A DNA stretch of 64,000 nucleotides from Hoeflea_A sp040932035 (GCF_040932035.1 NZ_JBFRBB010000001.1:248001-312000); one strand, 5' to 3'. Shown: positions 9,362 through 19,002, counted from the stretch's first letter. The notes: generated by a model not told the origin, from the sequence alone. Translations and numbers: made by a program.

Positions 9362-10471
9362 ATGTCTGCAGATCACGGTTTAGTCGCCGCCAAACAAGCT
9401 AGCGCAAATATCTTAACACGGCGTTCCGTGCTCGCCGGGTCGGGGGCTGCCGTGCTTGCCGGAGTCTTGCCCGGTATCGGCTTGGCAAATGCCTCGCCGG
9501 CAAAACGCCGTGTGCCTTTTGGTGCGGCTCTTGAATACCGGCACTTCATCAACGATCCTGACTATACGGCCCTGTTCGTCAATCACTGCGACATGATCTT
9601 TCCGATGAACGCATTGAAATGGGACGCTTTGCAGGGCGCTCCCGGAGAGTTCAACTATCTTCCCGCCGAAGGCATAGTGTCCTTTGCCGAAACGCTTGGA
9701 CGCGGCACCTATGGCCATACGTTCGTCTGGTGGAACGCGCTTCCGGCATGGGTCGAAAAAATCGACAGTGCAGCGAAGGCCGAAGAGGTGCTTGTCAGCC
9801 ACGTGCAAAATGTCGCTGCGCACTTTGCCGCAAGAGTGCCGAGTTGGGATGTGGTCAACGAGGTGGTTGCCCATGATCCCGTCAATGAAGGCCCCTGGCG
9901 CGACAGCCTGTGGATGCGGCTGCTCGGTCCGTCCCATGTCGATATTGCCTTTGCGGCGGCGGCGGAAGCCGCGCCCGGCGCCGAACTTGCGATCAATGAT
10001 TACGATCTTGAGTTTCGCGGTGCTCGCTACGACGCGCGCCGAACGGCAATGCTCGATCTGGTTCGCCGGCTTCAGGACAAGGGCTTGAGGGTCGATACGG
10101 TGGGCATTCAGGGGCATCTCTATCCCGAAGTTCCCATCGGCCACGAGGAACTCGAACGCTTCATCACGGATTTGAAGGCACTTGGTGTCGGCTACCGCAT
10201 AACCGAGATTGATGTCATCGACTGGAAACTGCCGCGCGATGCGTCGCGTCGCGACGACATGGCAGCCGAACATGTCGGGAATTTCCTCGATGCGGCCTTT
10301 TCAGCCGAACTGCCCCGTTCGGTATCGACCTGGGGTCTGAGCGACCGCTATTCGTGGATACCCGACGTCATGCCCCACAGAAGGGGCGGCAAAAACCGTC
10401 CGCTTCCCTTTGACGAAAATCTGAAGCCAAAGCCGATGTATGAGGTTATTCAGCGTTATCTCGCATCATAA
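9362..10471 (+). CDS. Tat-exported GH10 glycanase (endo-1,4-beta-xylanase family)
   Basis: A 369-residue protein. Residues 19-43 form a twin-arginine signal (T-R-R-S-V-L-A-G followed by an alanine/glycine-rich core ending at A-N-A). The GH10 core shows N-A-L-K-W at 83-87, the acid/base glutamate in W-D-V-V-N-E (E167), H-L-Y-P near 252, and the nucleophile in I-T-E-I-D (E282). It should cut a beta-1,4-linked polysaccharide in the periplasm or outside. ATG 9362 is taken as the start because it opens just before the Tat signal; 9347 and 9314 are also in frame. Its place inside a polysaccharide locus suggests it trims the local polymer and may not act on plant xylan. Confidence 0.9.
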   Translation: MSADHGLVAAKQASANILTRRSVLAGSGAAVLAGVLPGIGLANASPAKRRVPFGAALEYRHFINDPDYTALFVNHCDMIFPMNALKWDALQGAPGEFNYLPAEGIVSFAETLGRGTYGHTFVWWNALPAWVEKIDSAAKAEEVLVSHVQNVAAHFAARVPSWDVVNEVVAHDPVNEGPWRDSLWMRLLGPSHVDIAFAAAAEAAPGAELAINDYDLEFRGARYDARRTAMLDLVRRLQDKGLRVDTVGIQGHLYPEVPIGHEELERFITDLKALGVGYRITEIDVIDWKLPRDASRRDDMAAEHVGNFLDAAFSAELPRSVSTWGLSDRYSWIPDVMPHRRGGKNRPLPFDENLKPKPMYEVIQRYLAS

Positions 10472-10617
10472 TTCGCCATGCACGGTTTCACCGTTAAAAT
10501 CAACGATATGGCACATGGCGCAGCGCGATTGCCCGTTAACAAATTATTTTCCATAGTTCTTTAGGTTGCGTTAGCCATAGGCCGGGCGACAGTCCGATCA
10601 AAGTTCGGAAGGTATGC

Positions 10618-12750
10618 ATGTTCGATCCGGATTCAAATAATAAAAGGGGAGCGCGCAGGTCACTCCTTGATTATACGGAGGATCGTCCGAATCCGCCGGC
10701 GCATTCTGTTGGCCTTTCCAGTGGCGGCCGCGACTCCAGCAAAAATATCGATCACAACGGGCCGGAAATGGAAGATGATCGCAAGGCCGCGAGACTTGAA
10801 ATGCTCGACCGGTTTCGCGCCAGTGTGGCCGGCACACGGCGGAGTGCATCCGAAACTCCGGCCCCGAAGCAAAGCCGGCCTGCAGCAAAGTCGGCGGACC
10901 CGTACCCGCAGCAGCACATTTTCGACGGTGATCCCATTGAAAAGCGTGAAACGGCGCGCCCGCGTGACGGAGCGCTGATCGATCCGGTTGTCATGATCAG
11001 CGCTGCCTGGCGCTACAGGCTGTTCATCGTATTTACATCGATCCTTGGTGCGGCGCTGGGCGTAATGATCGCATTGTCGACGCCGCACAAATACGAATCG
11101 GTAAGCCAGTTCGTCCTCGACCCGCGCGAGCTGCGGCTCACCGACACTGATTTTCTGCCGCAGTCCTATTCTGCCGATTCCATACTGGCGCTTGTCGACA
11201 GCCAGGTGCAGATCGTTGATTCAAGTCCGGTTCTTCAGGCGGTTGTCAGCGATCTGAACCTCGCCGATGATCCTGAGTTCAACGGCACAGCCTCCGGCGG
11301 CTTCGGTATCGGCAGTGTTACGGGCCTTATTCGCGGCCTGCTGTTCGGTCAGGGCGATGGAGAAAGTAACCGCAACTTCATGGCCGTGCAGACGCTGGCG
11401 CGTGCGGTCAATGTTTTTCGCGGTGAAAAAACCTTCATTGTCTATGTCGATGTGACCACGGAAGATCCGGGAAAATCGGCGCTGATCGCGAACCGGATTG
11501 TTGACGTTTACATTGCCAAGCAACGCGAAGCGCAATCGGCGCTGTTCGAGCGCACAACCGCAGCCCTGACCCGGCAGCTCGATGAACTGCGCCAGGATGT
11601 CGAAGCGGCCGAGCGACGGGTTGAGCAGTACAAGGCCGACAACGATCTCGTCGATGCCGGCGGCAGCCTGATCAGCGATGAGCAGATCATCAGGCTCAAT
11701 CAGCAACTGGCACAACTCAGAGCCCAAAAGGCGGAGATTCAGGTGAAGGCCGAGTCGGCCCGCAATCTCGATATCGATTCCCTCCTGTCAGGCACGTCCC
11801 CAGAAATACTGCAATCGTCGACAATCGGCGAGTTACGCGCCGAATATGCAGGGGCAAAACGCACGTCCGATGCGCTCAATACAAGCCTCGGTCCGCGCCA
11901 TCCGCAACGCATCGCCGCAGAGCAGGCGCTCCGGACCGCCCGGTCCGAGATCAATAATGAATTACGCCGCATTGTCGAAGCGTCGCAGACCGAGCTTCGG
12001 CGCATCATCCAGTCCGAGCAGCAACTGGCGTCCGATCTTGCCATCTTAAAGAGCAAGCAAGTCACCACGTCGGGCGATCTGGTGCGTTTGAGGGAGCTTG
12101 AGCGCGAAGCCAATGCCACCTCGGAGATTTACGAGTCGTTTCTGAAACGGGCGCGCGAGACGCGCGAGCAGCAAAACCTCAACACCAGCAACATCCGTGT
12201 GATATCGGAAGCAACGCCGGCAATTAAGCCGGTTGGTCCTTCCCGCAAGATCATTGCGGTCGCCGGACTGTTCATCGGCTTCTTCGCCGGCCTTGCAATT
12301 ACGCTGATGCTGGGCGCTTATCGGAGCATGACTGCAAGTTTCGCGGGCGCAACACGTGAACAACCGGAAAGTACCCCTGAAAGCGTCAATGTGGCGGCAC
12401 CGGTCGAATCTCCCGCATCACTCGCCGCTCACGCAAACGAACCGGACGAAAGCTGGCTCGAGGATGTGGACGCCGAGCCGGACACTGAGGCCTTCGAGCC
12501 CGCCAATGACGACGCCATTGTTGATGATGTCAGCACCCGCGGCGATACGACGCTCTACAGCAGCGAAGATGTCGGCGGGGACAACGGCTGGTACGATGAA
12601 ACTGCCCTGGACGACGGCACCGAAGCCTCTGATTTTGATGAAGAGGCGGAAAATATCCGTGCCGATATCCGCCAGATGCGGGAAGTTGTCGAGCGCCTGC
12701 AGGAGGCACGCCGGCAGGCACGCTCAGAGGGCGGCCGCGGCTCATACTGA
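10618..12750 (+). CDS. Wzz/GumC-type polysaccharide chain-length protein without kinase domain
   Basis: A 710-residue protein. Residues 1-120 are polar and disordered-looking. A first membrane segment lies at about 132-152, followed by the Wzz beta region and a long coiled coil (roughly 290-500). A second membrane segment lies at about 544-567, and a 140-residue tail follows that is very rich in D and E and ends in a short R/E coiled coil. The tail has no Walker A motif or tyrosine cluster, so this is not an ExoP-type BY-kinase fusion. It should set chain length or link the export complex in the inner membrane. GGAAGG lies 4 bases before the ATG. It closes the polysaccharide cluster. Confidence 0.88.
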   Translation: MFDPDSNNKRGARRSLLDYTEDRPNPPAHSVGLSSGGRDSSKNIDHNGPEMEDDRKAARLEMLDRFRASVAGTRRSASETPAPKQSRPAAKSADPYPQQHIFDGDPIEKRETARPRDGALIDPVVMISAAWRYRLFIVFTSILGAALGVMIALSTPHKYESVSQFVLDPRELRLTDTDFLPQSYSADSILALVDSQVQIVDSSPVLQAVVSDLNLADDPEFNGTASGGFGIGSVTGLIRGLLFGQGDGESNRNFMAVQTLARAVNVFRGEKTFIVYVDVTTEDPGKSALIANRIVDVYIAKQREAQSALFERTTAALTRQLDELRQDVEAAERRVEQYKADNDLVDAGGSLISDEQIIRLNQQLAQLRAQKAEIQVKAESARNLDIDSLLSGTSPEILQSSTIGELRAEYAGAKRTSDALNTSLGPRHPQRIAAEQALRTARSEINNELRRIVEASQTELRRIIQSEQQLASDLAILKSKQVTTSGDLVRLRELEREANATSEIYESFLKRARETREQQNLNTSNIRVISEATPAIKPVGPSRKIIAVAGLFIGFFAGLAITLMLGAYRSMTASFAGATREQPESTPESVNVAAPVESPASLAAHANEPDESWLEDVDAEPDTEAFEPANDDAIVDDVSTRGDTTLYSSEDVGGDNGWYDETALDDGTEASDFDEEAENIRADIRQMREVVERLQEARRQARSEGGRGSY

Positions 12751-12928
12751 CCGCCGGAACGTCAAAAAGCTTCATTTTGACGACAAGAATCCGGCAATTT
12801 GACAAAAAACGACGTTTGCTGGCCATTTCATCCCGGCTAAATCTGCTTTATGCAGACCCTGAGTGTTGGCGATCCGGCCTTCGGCCTTCGAGGCGCAGCC
12901 GGACCTTTGGATTTGTGGAGCAGCAGAC

Positions 12929-13846
12929 ATGGCAGCAGTACTGGACAAGGCAACGGTAATCGACGGCAAAGCGGTTGCCGAAAGTGTCATTGAAACCGTG
13001 AAATCGGCTGCTGCCGGACTGAAGGACGCAAGCGGTCTGGTGCCGGGTATTGCTGTGGTCATTGTCGGTGAGGATCCGGCAAGCCAGGTCTATGTTGCTT
13101 CAAAGGGCAAAAAGGCAAAGGAATGCGGATTTCATTCCGTCCAGCACACATTGCCGGATACGACCAGCGAAGCCGATCTTCTCGCCCTTGTCGACGAACT
13201 CAACACAGATCCGCAAATTCACGGCATTCTGGTCCAGCTGCCGCTTCCAGATCACATTGACGACGGGCGCGTCATCCAGGCCATCAATCCGGAAAAGGAC
13301 GTTGATGGCTTCCATGTGATCAATGCCGGCAAGCTGACGACCGGTGAAATCGAAAGCGCTTTTGTGCCGTGCACGCCAGCCGGCTCCATGCTGCTCATCG
13401 AACGGGTGCGCGGCAAGGACCTGTCCGGTCTCACGGCCGTTGTGGTCGGCCGTTCAAATATTGTCGGCAAGCCGATGGCAAGCCTGCTTCTGGCAGCCAA
13501 TGCAACGGTCACCATCGCCCACAGCCGCACCCCGGACCTTGCCGCCACCTGCCGCAATGCAGATATTCTTGTCGCAGCCGTCGGCCGCCCCGAGATGATC
13601 AAGGGCGACTGGGTCAAGCCCGGCGCAACCATCATCGATGTCGGCATCAACCGCATCCCGGCGCCCGAGCGCGGCGAAGGCAAATCGCGGCTCGTCGGCG
13701 ATGTCGCTTTTGCCGAATGCGCCGAAGTCGCAGGCGCAATCACCCCGGTACCAGGCGGTGTCGGTCCCATGACAATTGCCATGCTGATGGCAAATACGGT
13801 TGTTTCAGCCTACCGTCACGCCGGACGCACCCCGCCGACCTTCTGA
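12929..13846 (+). CDS. folD: FolD, methylenetetrahydrofolate dehydrogenase/cyclohydrolase
   Basis: A 305-residue cytoplasmic enzyme that interconverts 5,10-methylene-THF, methenyl-THF and 10-formyl-THF with NADP. Diagnostic stretches are seen: G-x-D-P-A-S-Q-V-Y-V with the catalytic lysine region K-G-K-K-A-K-E, then Q-L-P-L-P-D-H-I, then P-x-K-D-V-D-G-F-H, then the nucleotide loop V-V-G-R-S-N-I-V-G-K-P and P-V-P-G-G-V-G-P-M-T at the end. Start ATG 12929 has GGAG 8 bases upstream; the longer frame from 12863 is not supported. It stands alone on the plus strand between the polysaccharide cluster and an exported unknown. Confidence 0.97.
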   Translation: MAAVLDKATVIDGKAVAESVIETVKSAAAGLKDASGLVPGIAVVIVGEDPASQVYVASKGKKAKECGFHSVQHTLPDTTSEADLLALVDELNTDPQIHGILVQLPLPDHIDDGRVIQAINPEKDVDGFHVINAGKLTTGEIESAFVPCTPAGSMLLIERVRGKDLSGLTAVVVGRSNIVGKPMASLLLAANATVTIAHSRTPDLAATCRNADILVAAVGRPEMIKGDWVKPGATIIDVGINRIPAPERGEGKSRLVGDVAFAECAEVAGAITPVPGGVGPMTIAMLMANTVVSAYRHAGRTPPTF

Positions 13847-13967
13847 TAGGTCGCAGGAGCTTTCAACGGATTTCATCCGGCATGTTGCACCTTTGTACAG
13901 GCGCCGCCCGCCCGCCAATTGCCTATTCTTGACGCACTGAACATGTCGGGATCGGGATTGCGGGAGG

Positions 13968-14543
13968 ATGAACTTGTTTCGTTCGCTAGGCGCAGCAGTG
14001 CTGTCTTTGCTTTTTCTGTCGGCGCCGGGTGGCGCCGTAAAGTTCCCGCCCCATGCGCGGATATATCTGATCGATGAAACCGGCCGTGAGACAGCGATAG
14101 GCGCAGTGACTTTTTCCGGCACCGGTCCGCACAGGGACATATCCGTTACGGTGGAAGCACCGCAGTTCAGCGATCACTTTTTGTCCATGCGTCCCTTCCG
14201 CTGCATTCAGGGCGAAAAGGAATGGTTCTGCTATCTTCCCTATCCCTATGCGCTGAATAATACCGTCAGCGCCAGCGATCTGCGGGATCTGGAATACAGT
14301 CTTCTGTTTATCCGCAAAACACCGGCCGAATTCGGCATCGATGCCTGGAACGGTCTCTATTACCGGCTGACGCTCGAAGAGAGTGGCGAGATCACAGGCG
14401 AGTTGCTTGAGGGCGATCTGAACGTGCTGGCAAGCCCGCCCTTGCAGGACCATGCGCGGCCGATCGAACTCGATGAGTTCATTGAAGCCGAACCGGGCAG
14501 GCGCCTTTTCCCGCGCCTGGTGATAAGGCCGTCTCAACCGTAA
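13968..14543 (+). CDS. Exported conserved protein of unknown function
   Basis: A 191-residue protein with a clear Sec signal peptide (residues 1-23: basic start, L-rich core, A-P-G-G-A end). The mature part has two cysteines (F-R-C-I-Q-G and W-F-C-Y-L-P, about 14 residues apart) that could form a disulphide. I do not recognise the fold. GGGAGG lies just before the ATG at 13968. The 3' end overlaps the 3' end of the convergent edd gene by 10 bases, so the two transcripts run into each other. Confidence 0.75.
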   Translation: MNLFRSLGAAVLSLLFLSAPGGAVKFPPHARIYLIDETGRETAIGAVTFSGTGPHRDISVTVEAPQFSDHFLSMRPFRCIQGEKEWFCYLPYPYALNNTVSASDLRDLEYSLLFIRKTPAEFGIDAWNGLYYRLTLEESGEITGELLEGDLNVLASPPLQDHARPIELDEFIEAEPGRRLFPRLVIRPSQP

Positions 14544-16354
14544 AGAACGCTGGCGCCCTCGTCGGCTCGGCCGGCCAGGCTGCGGAAATTTGCAAACAGC
14601 TCGCGGCCCATGCCATGGCCGCTTTCCGAAATGTCCGCTGTAGCCGGCGCGCGGGCGGCAAACTCGGCGTCATCCACAAGCACGCTCATCGTGCCGTTTT
14701 TGGCGTCCAGCCGGATCATGTCGCCCTCGCGCAACTTGGCGATTGGGCCGCCGTCCAGCGCTTCGGGGGTGACGTGAATGGCTGCCGGAACTTTGCCGGA
14801 AGCCCCCGACATGCGCCCGTCGGTAACCAGCGCGACCTTGAAGCCGCGATCCTGCAGAACGCCAAGCGGTGGTGTGAGCTTGTGCAGTTCCGGCATGCCG
14901 ACGGCCTTCGGTCCCTGGAAGCGCACAACGGCGACAAAATCGCATTCCAGCTCGCCGGCCTTGAAGGCCTCCTGCAGCGCCTGCTGCGTGTTGAAGATCT
15001 TGACCGGCGCCTCGACGACGTGTCTTTCCGGCTTCACCGCTGAAATTTTGATCACCGACTTGCCGAGATTGCCGGTCAGCATCTTCAGACCGCCATTGTC
15101 CTGGAACGGTTTGTCAATGGTCGAGAGGATCTTGGCGTTGGCGCTTTGCGCCGGGGCCGGCTCGCGTGCAACCGTGCCGTCGCTGTTGAGCCCCGGCTCG
15201 ATGGCATAGTCGGCGAGACCCTCGCCCCAGACGGTGCGCACATCGTCGTGCAGCAGGCCGCCCTTGAGTAGCTGGGAAATCAGATAGCCCATGCCGCCGG
15301 CGGCGTGGAAGTGGTTCACGTCCGACGGACCGTTCGGATAGACCCGTGCCAGCAGCGGCACGATATCTGAAAGCTCGGATATATCTTCCCAGGTCAAGAC
15401 AATCCCTGCCGCGCGCGCCATGGCGATCAGGTGCATGGTGTGGTTGGTCGAACCGCCCGTTGCATGCAGGCCGACGAGGCCGTTGATGACGCTGCGCTCG
15501 TCGAACATGACGCCGGCGGGCGTGTACTCGTTTCCGAGCGCGGTGATGGCAAGCGCCCGTTTGGCGGCTTCCTTTGTCAGCGCATCGCGAAGCGGCGTTC
15601 CCGGATTGATGAAGGAGGCGCCCGGAAGATGGAAGCCCATGATCTCCATCAGCATCTGGTTGGAATTGGCGGTGCCGTAGAACGTGCAGGTGCCGGGGCC
15701 GTGATAGGATTTGGATTCGGCTTCCAGCAGCTCCTTGCGGCCGATCTTTCCTTCCGCATAGAGCTGGCGGATGCGCACTTTCTCATCGTTCGGCAGGCCG
15801 GATGTCATCGGGCCGGCAGGGATAAAGACAGCCGGCAGGTGGCCGAAGGTGAGGGCGGCGATGACGAGGCCCGGAACGATCTTGTCGCAGACCCCGAGAT
15901 AGGCGGCTGCGTCGAACATGTTGTGCGAAAGGCCGATGGCTGCCGACATGGCGATGACGTCGCGTGAAAACAGCGACAAGTCCATACCCGGCTGGCCTTG
16001 GGTGACGCCGTCGCACATGGCCGGAACGCCACCTGCGACCTGGGCGACCCCCCCGGCCTCATGGGCGGCCTTGCGGATCAGTTCCGGAAAGGTTTCGAAC
16101 GGCTGATGCGCCGACAGCATGTCGTTGTAGGAGGTGATGATGCCGAGATTGGCGACCCGGTCGCCGGAAAGCGCTTCCTTGTCCGATACCCCGCAGGCGG
16201 CGAAGCCGTGCGCGAGATTGCCGCACGACAGCACCGTGCGGTTCGGTCCCTCTTCTGCGGCCTTGCGGGTGCGCTCAAGATAGATTTCGCGGGTCGGCTT
16301 GGACCGCTCGACGAGGCGTCTGGTGATTGCGGTGACGGATGCTTGTGCGGACAT
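14534..16354 (-). CDS. edd: Edd, 6-phosphogluconate dehydratase
   Basis: A 606-residue enzyme of the IlvD/Edd family that turns 6-phosphogluconate into KDPG, the committed step of the Entner-Doudoroff pathway. It carries cysteines in N-L-A-H-G-F-A-A-C-G and G-V-C-D-K-I-V-P-G that fit the iron-sulphur cluster ligands, plus the F-Y-G-T-A-N-S-N-Q and D-G-R-M-S-G-A-S-G-K signatures. An AGGAA lies just before the ATG. It is the last gene of the zwf-pgl-edd operon, 18 bases after pgl. The pathway aldolase (eda) is not in the window. Confidence 0.97.
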   Translation of the reverse strand: MSAQASVTAITRRLVERSKPTREIYLERTRKAAEEGPNRTVLSCGNLAHGFAACGVSDKEALSGDRVANLGIITSYNDMLSAHQPFETFPELIRKAAHEAGGVAQVAGGVPAMCDGVTQGQPGMDLSLFSRDVIAMSAAIGLSHNMFDAAAYLGVCDKIVPGLVIAALTFGHLPAVFIPAGPMTSGLPNDEKVRIRQLYAEGKIGRKELLEAESKSYHGPGTCTFYGTANSNQMLMEIMGFHLPGASFINPGTPLRDALTKEAAKRALAITALGNEYTPAGVMFDERSVINGLVGLHATGGSTNHTMHLIAMARAAGIVLTWEDISELSDIVPLLARVYPNGPSDVNHFHAAGGMGYLISQLLKGGLLHDDVRTVWGEGLADYAIEPGLNSDGTVAREPAPAQSANAKILSTIDKPFQDNGGLKMLTGNLGKSVIKISAVKPERHVVEAPVKIFNTQQALQEAFKAGELECDFVAVVRFQGPKAVGMPELHKLTPPLGVLQDRGFKVALVTDGRMSGASGKVPAAIHVTPEALDGGPIAKLREGDMIRLDAKNGTMSVLVDDAEFAARAPATADISESGHGMGRELFANFRSLAGRADEGASVLYG

Positions 16355-16372
16355 GGTGTTCCTGCCGTTGTG

Positions 16373-17074
16373 TCAGGGGGTCCAGTAGACCTGGAGCGGG
16401 TTTTTCGTCTGCCTTAAAATAGCGCGCAACGGCAGTTCCTCCACCGGACCTTCCTTTAGCGCTTTTTCAAGGACATCGTTCTTTTCTTCGCCCTCGATAT
16501 GCAGGACGGCGAGTTCAGCGTTGCCGATGACCGGCTGTGTCAGGGTCAGCCGATCTTCGGGCAGATTTGGCGCACTGGCAGCCAGCACCGTTGCGCTCTG
16601 GTTTGGATCCGTCACCGCTTTCAGCTCCGGGCTTTCAGGAAACCAGGAAGCCGTGTGGCCGTCGGTGCCGAGCCCGAGCACGGCAACGTCCAGCGCCCTT
16701 CCAAGCGCCTCGAACTTGAGCGCCGCATCGGTTGCTGCTTCCGGCGGGGTCATCCCGTCGCAATAGAGCGGAATGAAGTCCGCGAAGGCGGCTTTGTTCT
16801 GCAGAAGGTGGGTGGCGACCAGCCGGTGGTTTGAGCGCTCGTGCGAGGGTGGCACAAAGCGCTCGTCGACCAGCATCACCGTGACCTTCGACCAGTCTAT
16901 GTCTTCCTTGCTCAGGGTCTGAAACAGGAGCCGCGGGGTCGATCCGCCGGAAACGGCGAGCACGGCCTGGCCGTTGCGGTTGATCGCGTCGGCAAGCGCT
17001 GAGGCGATCCGCCCCGACAGGGACCCGGCCAGCAACTGGCCGGTGGAATAGCGATTGAACTGTGGCTCGGACAT
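16373..17074 (-). CDS. pgl: Pgl (DevB), 6-phosphogluconolactonase
   Basis: A 233-residue cytoplasmic hydrolase that opens 6-phosphogluconolactone. The family pattern V-S-G-G-S-T-P-R appears at about residues 40-47, D-E-R-F-V-P-P-S-H-E-R-S-N at about 69-81, and L-G-L-G-T-D-G-H-T-A-S in the middle with the catalytic-type histidine. It lies between zwf (13 bases upstream) and edd (18 bases downstream) on the same strand, so the three steps from glucose-6-phosphate to KDPG are encoded together. Confidence 0.96.
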   Translation of the reverse strand: MSEPQFNRYSTGQLLAGSLSGRIASALADAINRNGQAVLAVSGGSTPRLLFQTLSKEDIDWSKVTVMLVDERFVPPSHERSNHRLVATHLLQNKAAFADFIPLYCDGMTPPEAATDAALKFEALGRALDVAVLGLGTDGHTASWFPESPELKAVTDPNQSATVLAASAPNLPEDRLTLTQPVIGNAELAVLHIEGEEKNDVLEKALKEGPVEELPLRAILRQTKNPLQVYWTP

Positions 17075-17087
17075 GTCCGCGTCTAAC

Positions 17088-18563
17088 CTACCTGCTTTCG
17101 TGCCAGGTTCGGCCGTCTCTTTCTATCAGCGCAATGGCGTTGGTCGGGCCGGAGGTTCCGGCGGTATAACCCTGGCACGCCTGATCGGTTTCTTCCCATG
17201 CCTTCAGGATCGGATCGATCCACTGCCATGCGGCCTCGACCTCGTCGCGGCGCATGAATAGCGTCTGGTTGCAGCGGATGACATCCATCAGCAGACGCTC
17301 ATAGGCGTCCGGATTGCGTACCCCGAAATTCTCCGCAAAGCTCATGTCGAGCGGCACGTGCCGCAGCCGCATGCCGCCTGGTCCTGGATCCTTGATCATG
17401 ATCCACTGTTTTACCGCTTCGTCCGGCTGCAGCCGGATGACCAGCTGGTTGGCGATGACCTGTCCCGCGCTTTCATTGAAGATGGAGTGCGGTATCGGCT
17501 TGAAATTGATGACGATTTCAGAGACACGCTGCGCCATGCGCTTGCCGGTCCTTAAATAAAACGGAACGCCCGCCCAGCGCCAGTTTTCGATCTCCGCCTT
17601 GATCGCAACGAAGGTTTCCGTGTTCGAACCTTGGTCGCCCAGCTCTTCCAGATATCCGTCAACCGCACCGCCGGCCGATGCTCCGGCCCGGTACTGGCCC
17701 CGAACTGTCTTCTTGGCCGCGTTGCGTGCATCAATCGGATGCAGCGCCCGCAGGACTTTCAGCTTTTCGTCGCGCACGGCTTCGGCATCGTCCGATGTCG
17801 GCGCCTCCATGGCGACGAGGCACAAAAGCTGCAGAATGTGGTTCTGCACCATGTCGCGCAGGGCGCCCGCCCGGTCATAGTAGCCGGCGCGACCCTCGAG
17901 GCCGACGGCCTCGGCAACGGTGATCTGCACATGGTCGATATGGGCCGAGTTCCATAAGGGCTCATAAAGCGCATTGGCAAAGCGCAGCGCCATCAGGTTC
18001 TGCACCGTCTCCTTGCCGAGATAGTGGTCGATGCGGAAGATCTGCTCTTCGGCAAAGGCCTGCCCGATCGTGTCATTGAGCGCGCGCGCCGTTTCCAGAT
18101 CCCGGCCGATCGGCTTTTCGACGACGATGCGCGTGTTGTCCGTAATCAGGTCGTGACTGCGGATGCGATCGCAGATATTGCCGAAAAGGGAAGGGCCGAC
18201 CGCAAGATAGAAAGCCCGGACCCGATCCTTGCCCTCGGAAAGGAGCTTTCCGAGGCCGTCCCACCCGTCATCATTGCCGGCATCCACCGAAACATAATGC
18301 AGACGGTCCAGGAAGCGCTTGACTTCTTTCTCGTCGAACTCGCCGCTTTTGAGGTGCTGCATCAGCGCTTCGCCGGCAAATTTGCGATAGGCCTCGTCCG
18401 TCAGTTCAGAGCGTGAAGCACCGATAATGCGGGTGGGTTCGCTCAATTGCCCGGAGATCTGCCGGTGATAAAGGGCCGGCAAAAGCTTGCGCTCGGCAAG
18501 ATCGCCTGTGCCGCCGAAGACGACATAATCAAAGGGTTCGACAGGAATGGTCTGGCTGCTCAT
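17088..18563 (-). CDS. zwf: Zwf, glucose-6-phosphate 1-dehydrogenase
   Basis: A 491-residue enzyme, the usual length, that oxidises glucose-6-phosphate with NADP. It shows the nucleotide-binding start V-F-G-G-T-G-D-L-A-E-R-K-L, the active-site stretch I-D-H-Y-L-G-K-E with the catalytic histidine and lysine, and the E-K-P-I-G-R-D motif. First gene of the operon, followed directly by pgl and edd. The promoter must lie in the 144 bases upstream, shared with the small minus-strand frame that ends at 18708; I do not see a clear operator there. Confidence 0.97.
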   Translation of the reverse strand: MSSQTIPVEPFDYVVFGGTGDLAERKLLPALYHRQISGQLSEPTRIIGASRSELTDEAYRKFAGEALMQHLKSGEFDEKEVKRFLDRLHYVSVDAGNDDGWDGLGKLLSEGKDRVRAFYLAVGPSLFGNICDRIRSHDLITDNTRIVVEKPIGRDLETARALNDTIGQAFAEEQIFRIDHYLGKETVQNLMALRFANALYEPLWNSAHIDHVQITVAEAVGLEGRAGYYDRAGALRDMVQNHILQLLCLVAMEAPTSDDAEAVRDEKLKVLRALHPIDARNAAKKTVRGQYRAGASAGGAVDGYLEELGDQGSNTETFVAIKAEIENWRWAGVPFYLRTGKRMAQRVSEIVINFKPIPHSIFNESAGQVIANQLVIRLQPDEAVKQWIMIKDPGPGGMRLRHVPLDMSFAENFGVRNPDAYERLLMDVIRCNQTLFMRRDEVEAAWQWIDPILKAWEETDQACQGYTAGTSGPTNAIALIERDGRTWHESR

Positions 18564-18707
18564 CGGCTGTTTGCTCGTGCTGCAGGAAATCTGGCCTTCT
18601 CATAATCTAATCGATTTAAAAAAGCCAGAGAGAAAATTCCGGGCTGGCATTCAAATAGCGATTTCAGCGTAGGAGCGAACATTTTTTGCCTGCTTCGGAA
18701 AGGCGAA

Positions 18708-18872
18708 CTAGCGCGCCTCCGGATCATTCCAAATGGTAATCGCTGTCTGCACAGACTCCATGGTCAGGCAAAGCATAATGGCATAGAACGGGGCGTAAAT
18801 CAGGGGAATGTAAAAGAAATTGAGCGCAAAGCTGGCAACGACGGTCCATATAATTCCGACCAGCGACTGCAA
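18708..18872 (-). CDS. Possible small membrane protein (TTG start)
   Basis: A 54-residue frame with no ATG near its start. It encodes a hydrophobic stretch (V-G-I-I-W-T-V-V-A-S-F-A-L-N-F-F-Y-I-P-L), a second one with C-L-T-M-E-S-V-Q-T-A, and a polar end W-N-D-P-E-A-R. A perfect AGGAGG at 18885-18890 lies 12 bases before TTG 18872. The composition is that of a membrane protein and not of random high-GC sequence, and the frame is closed by a TGA above the ribosome site. It may be cotranscribed with zwf, 145 bases downstream. The function is unknown and the start is uncertain. Confidence 0.45.
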   Translation of the reverse strand: MQSLVGIIWTVVASFALNFFYIPLIYAPFYAIMLCLTMESVQTAITIWNDPEAR

Positions 18873-19002
18873 GATACCCAACAACCTCCTGATCGATCGG
18901 GTATCCGATCTTCAACATTTGATTGAACTGCGGGGTTGAAATAGCGAATTACGAGTGGTGAATTGTACCCCCGGCTTAATATCCGACAGTAGGAGTTCGC
19001 CA

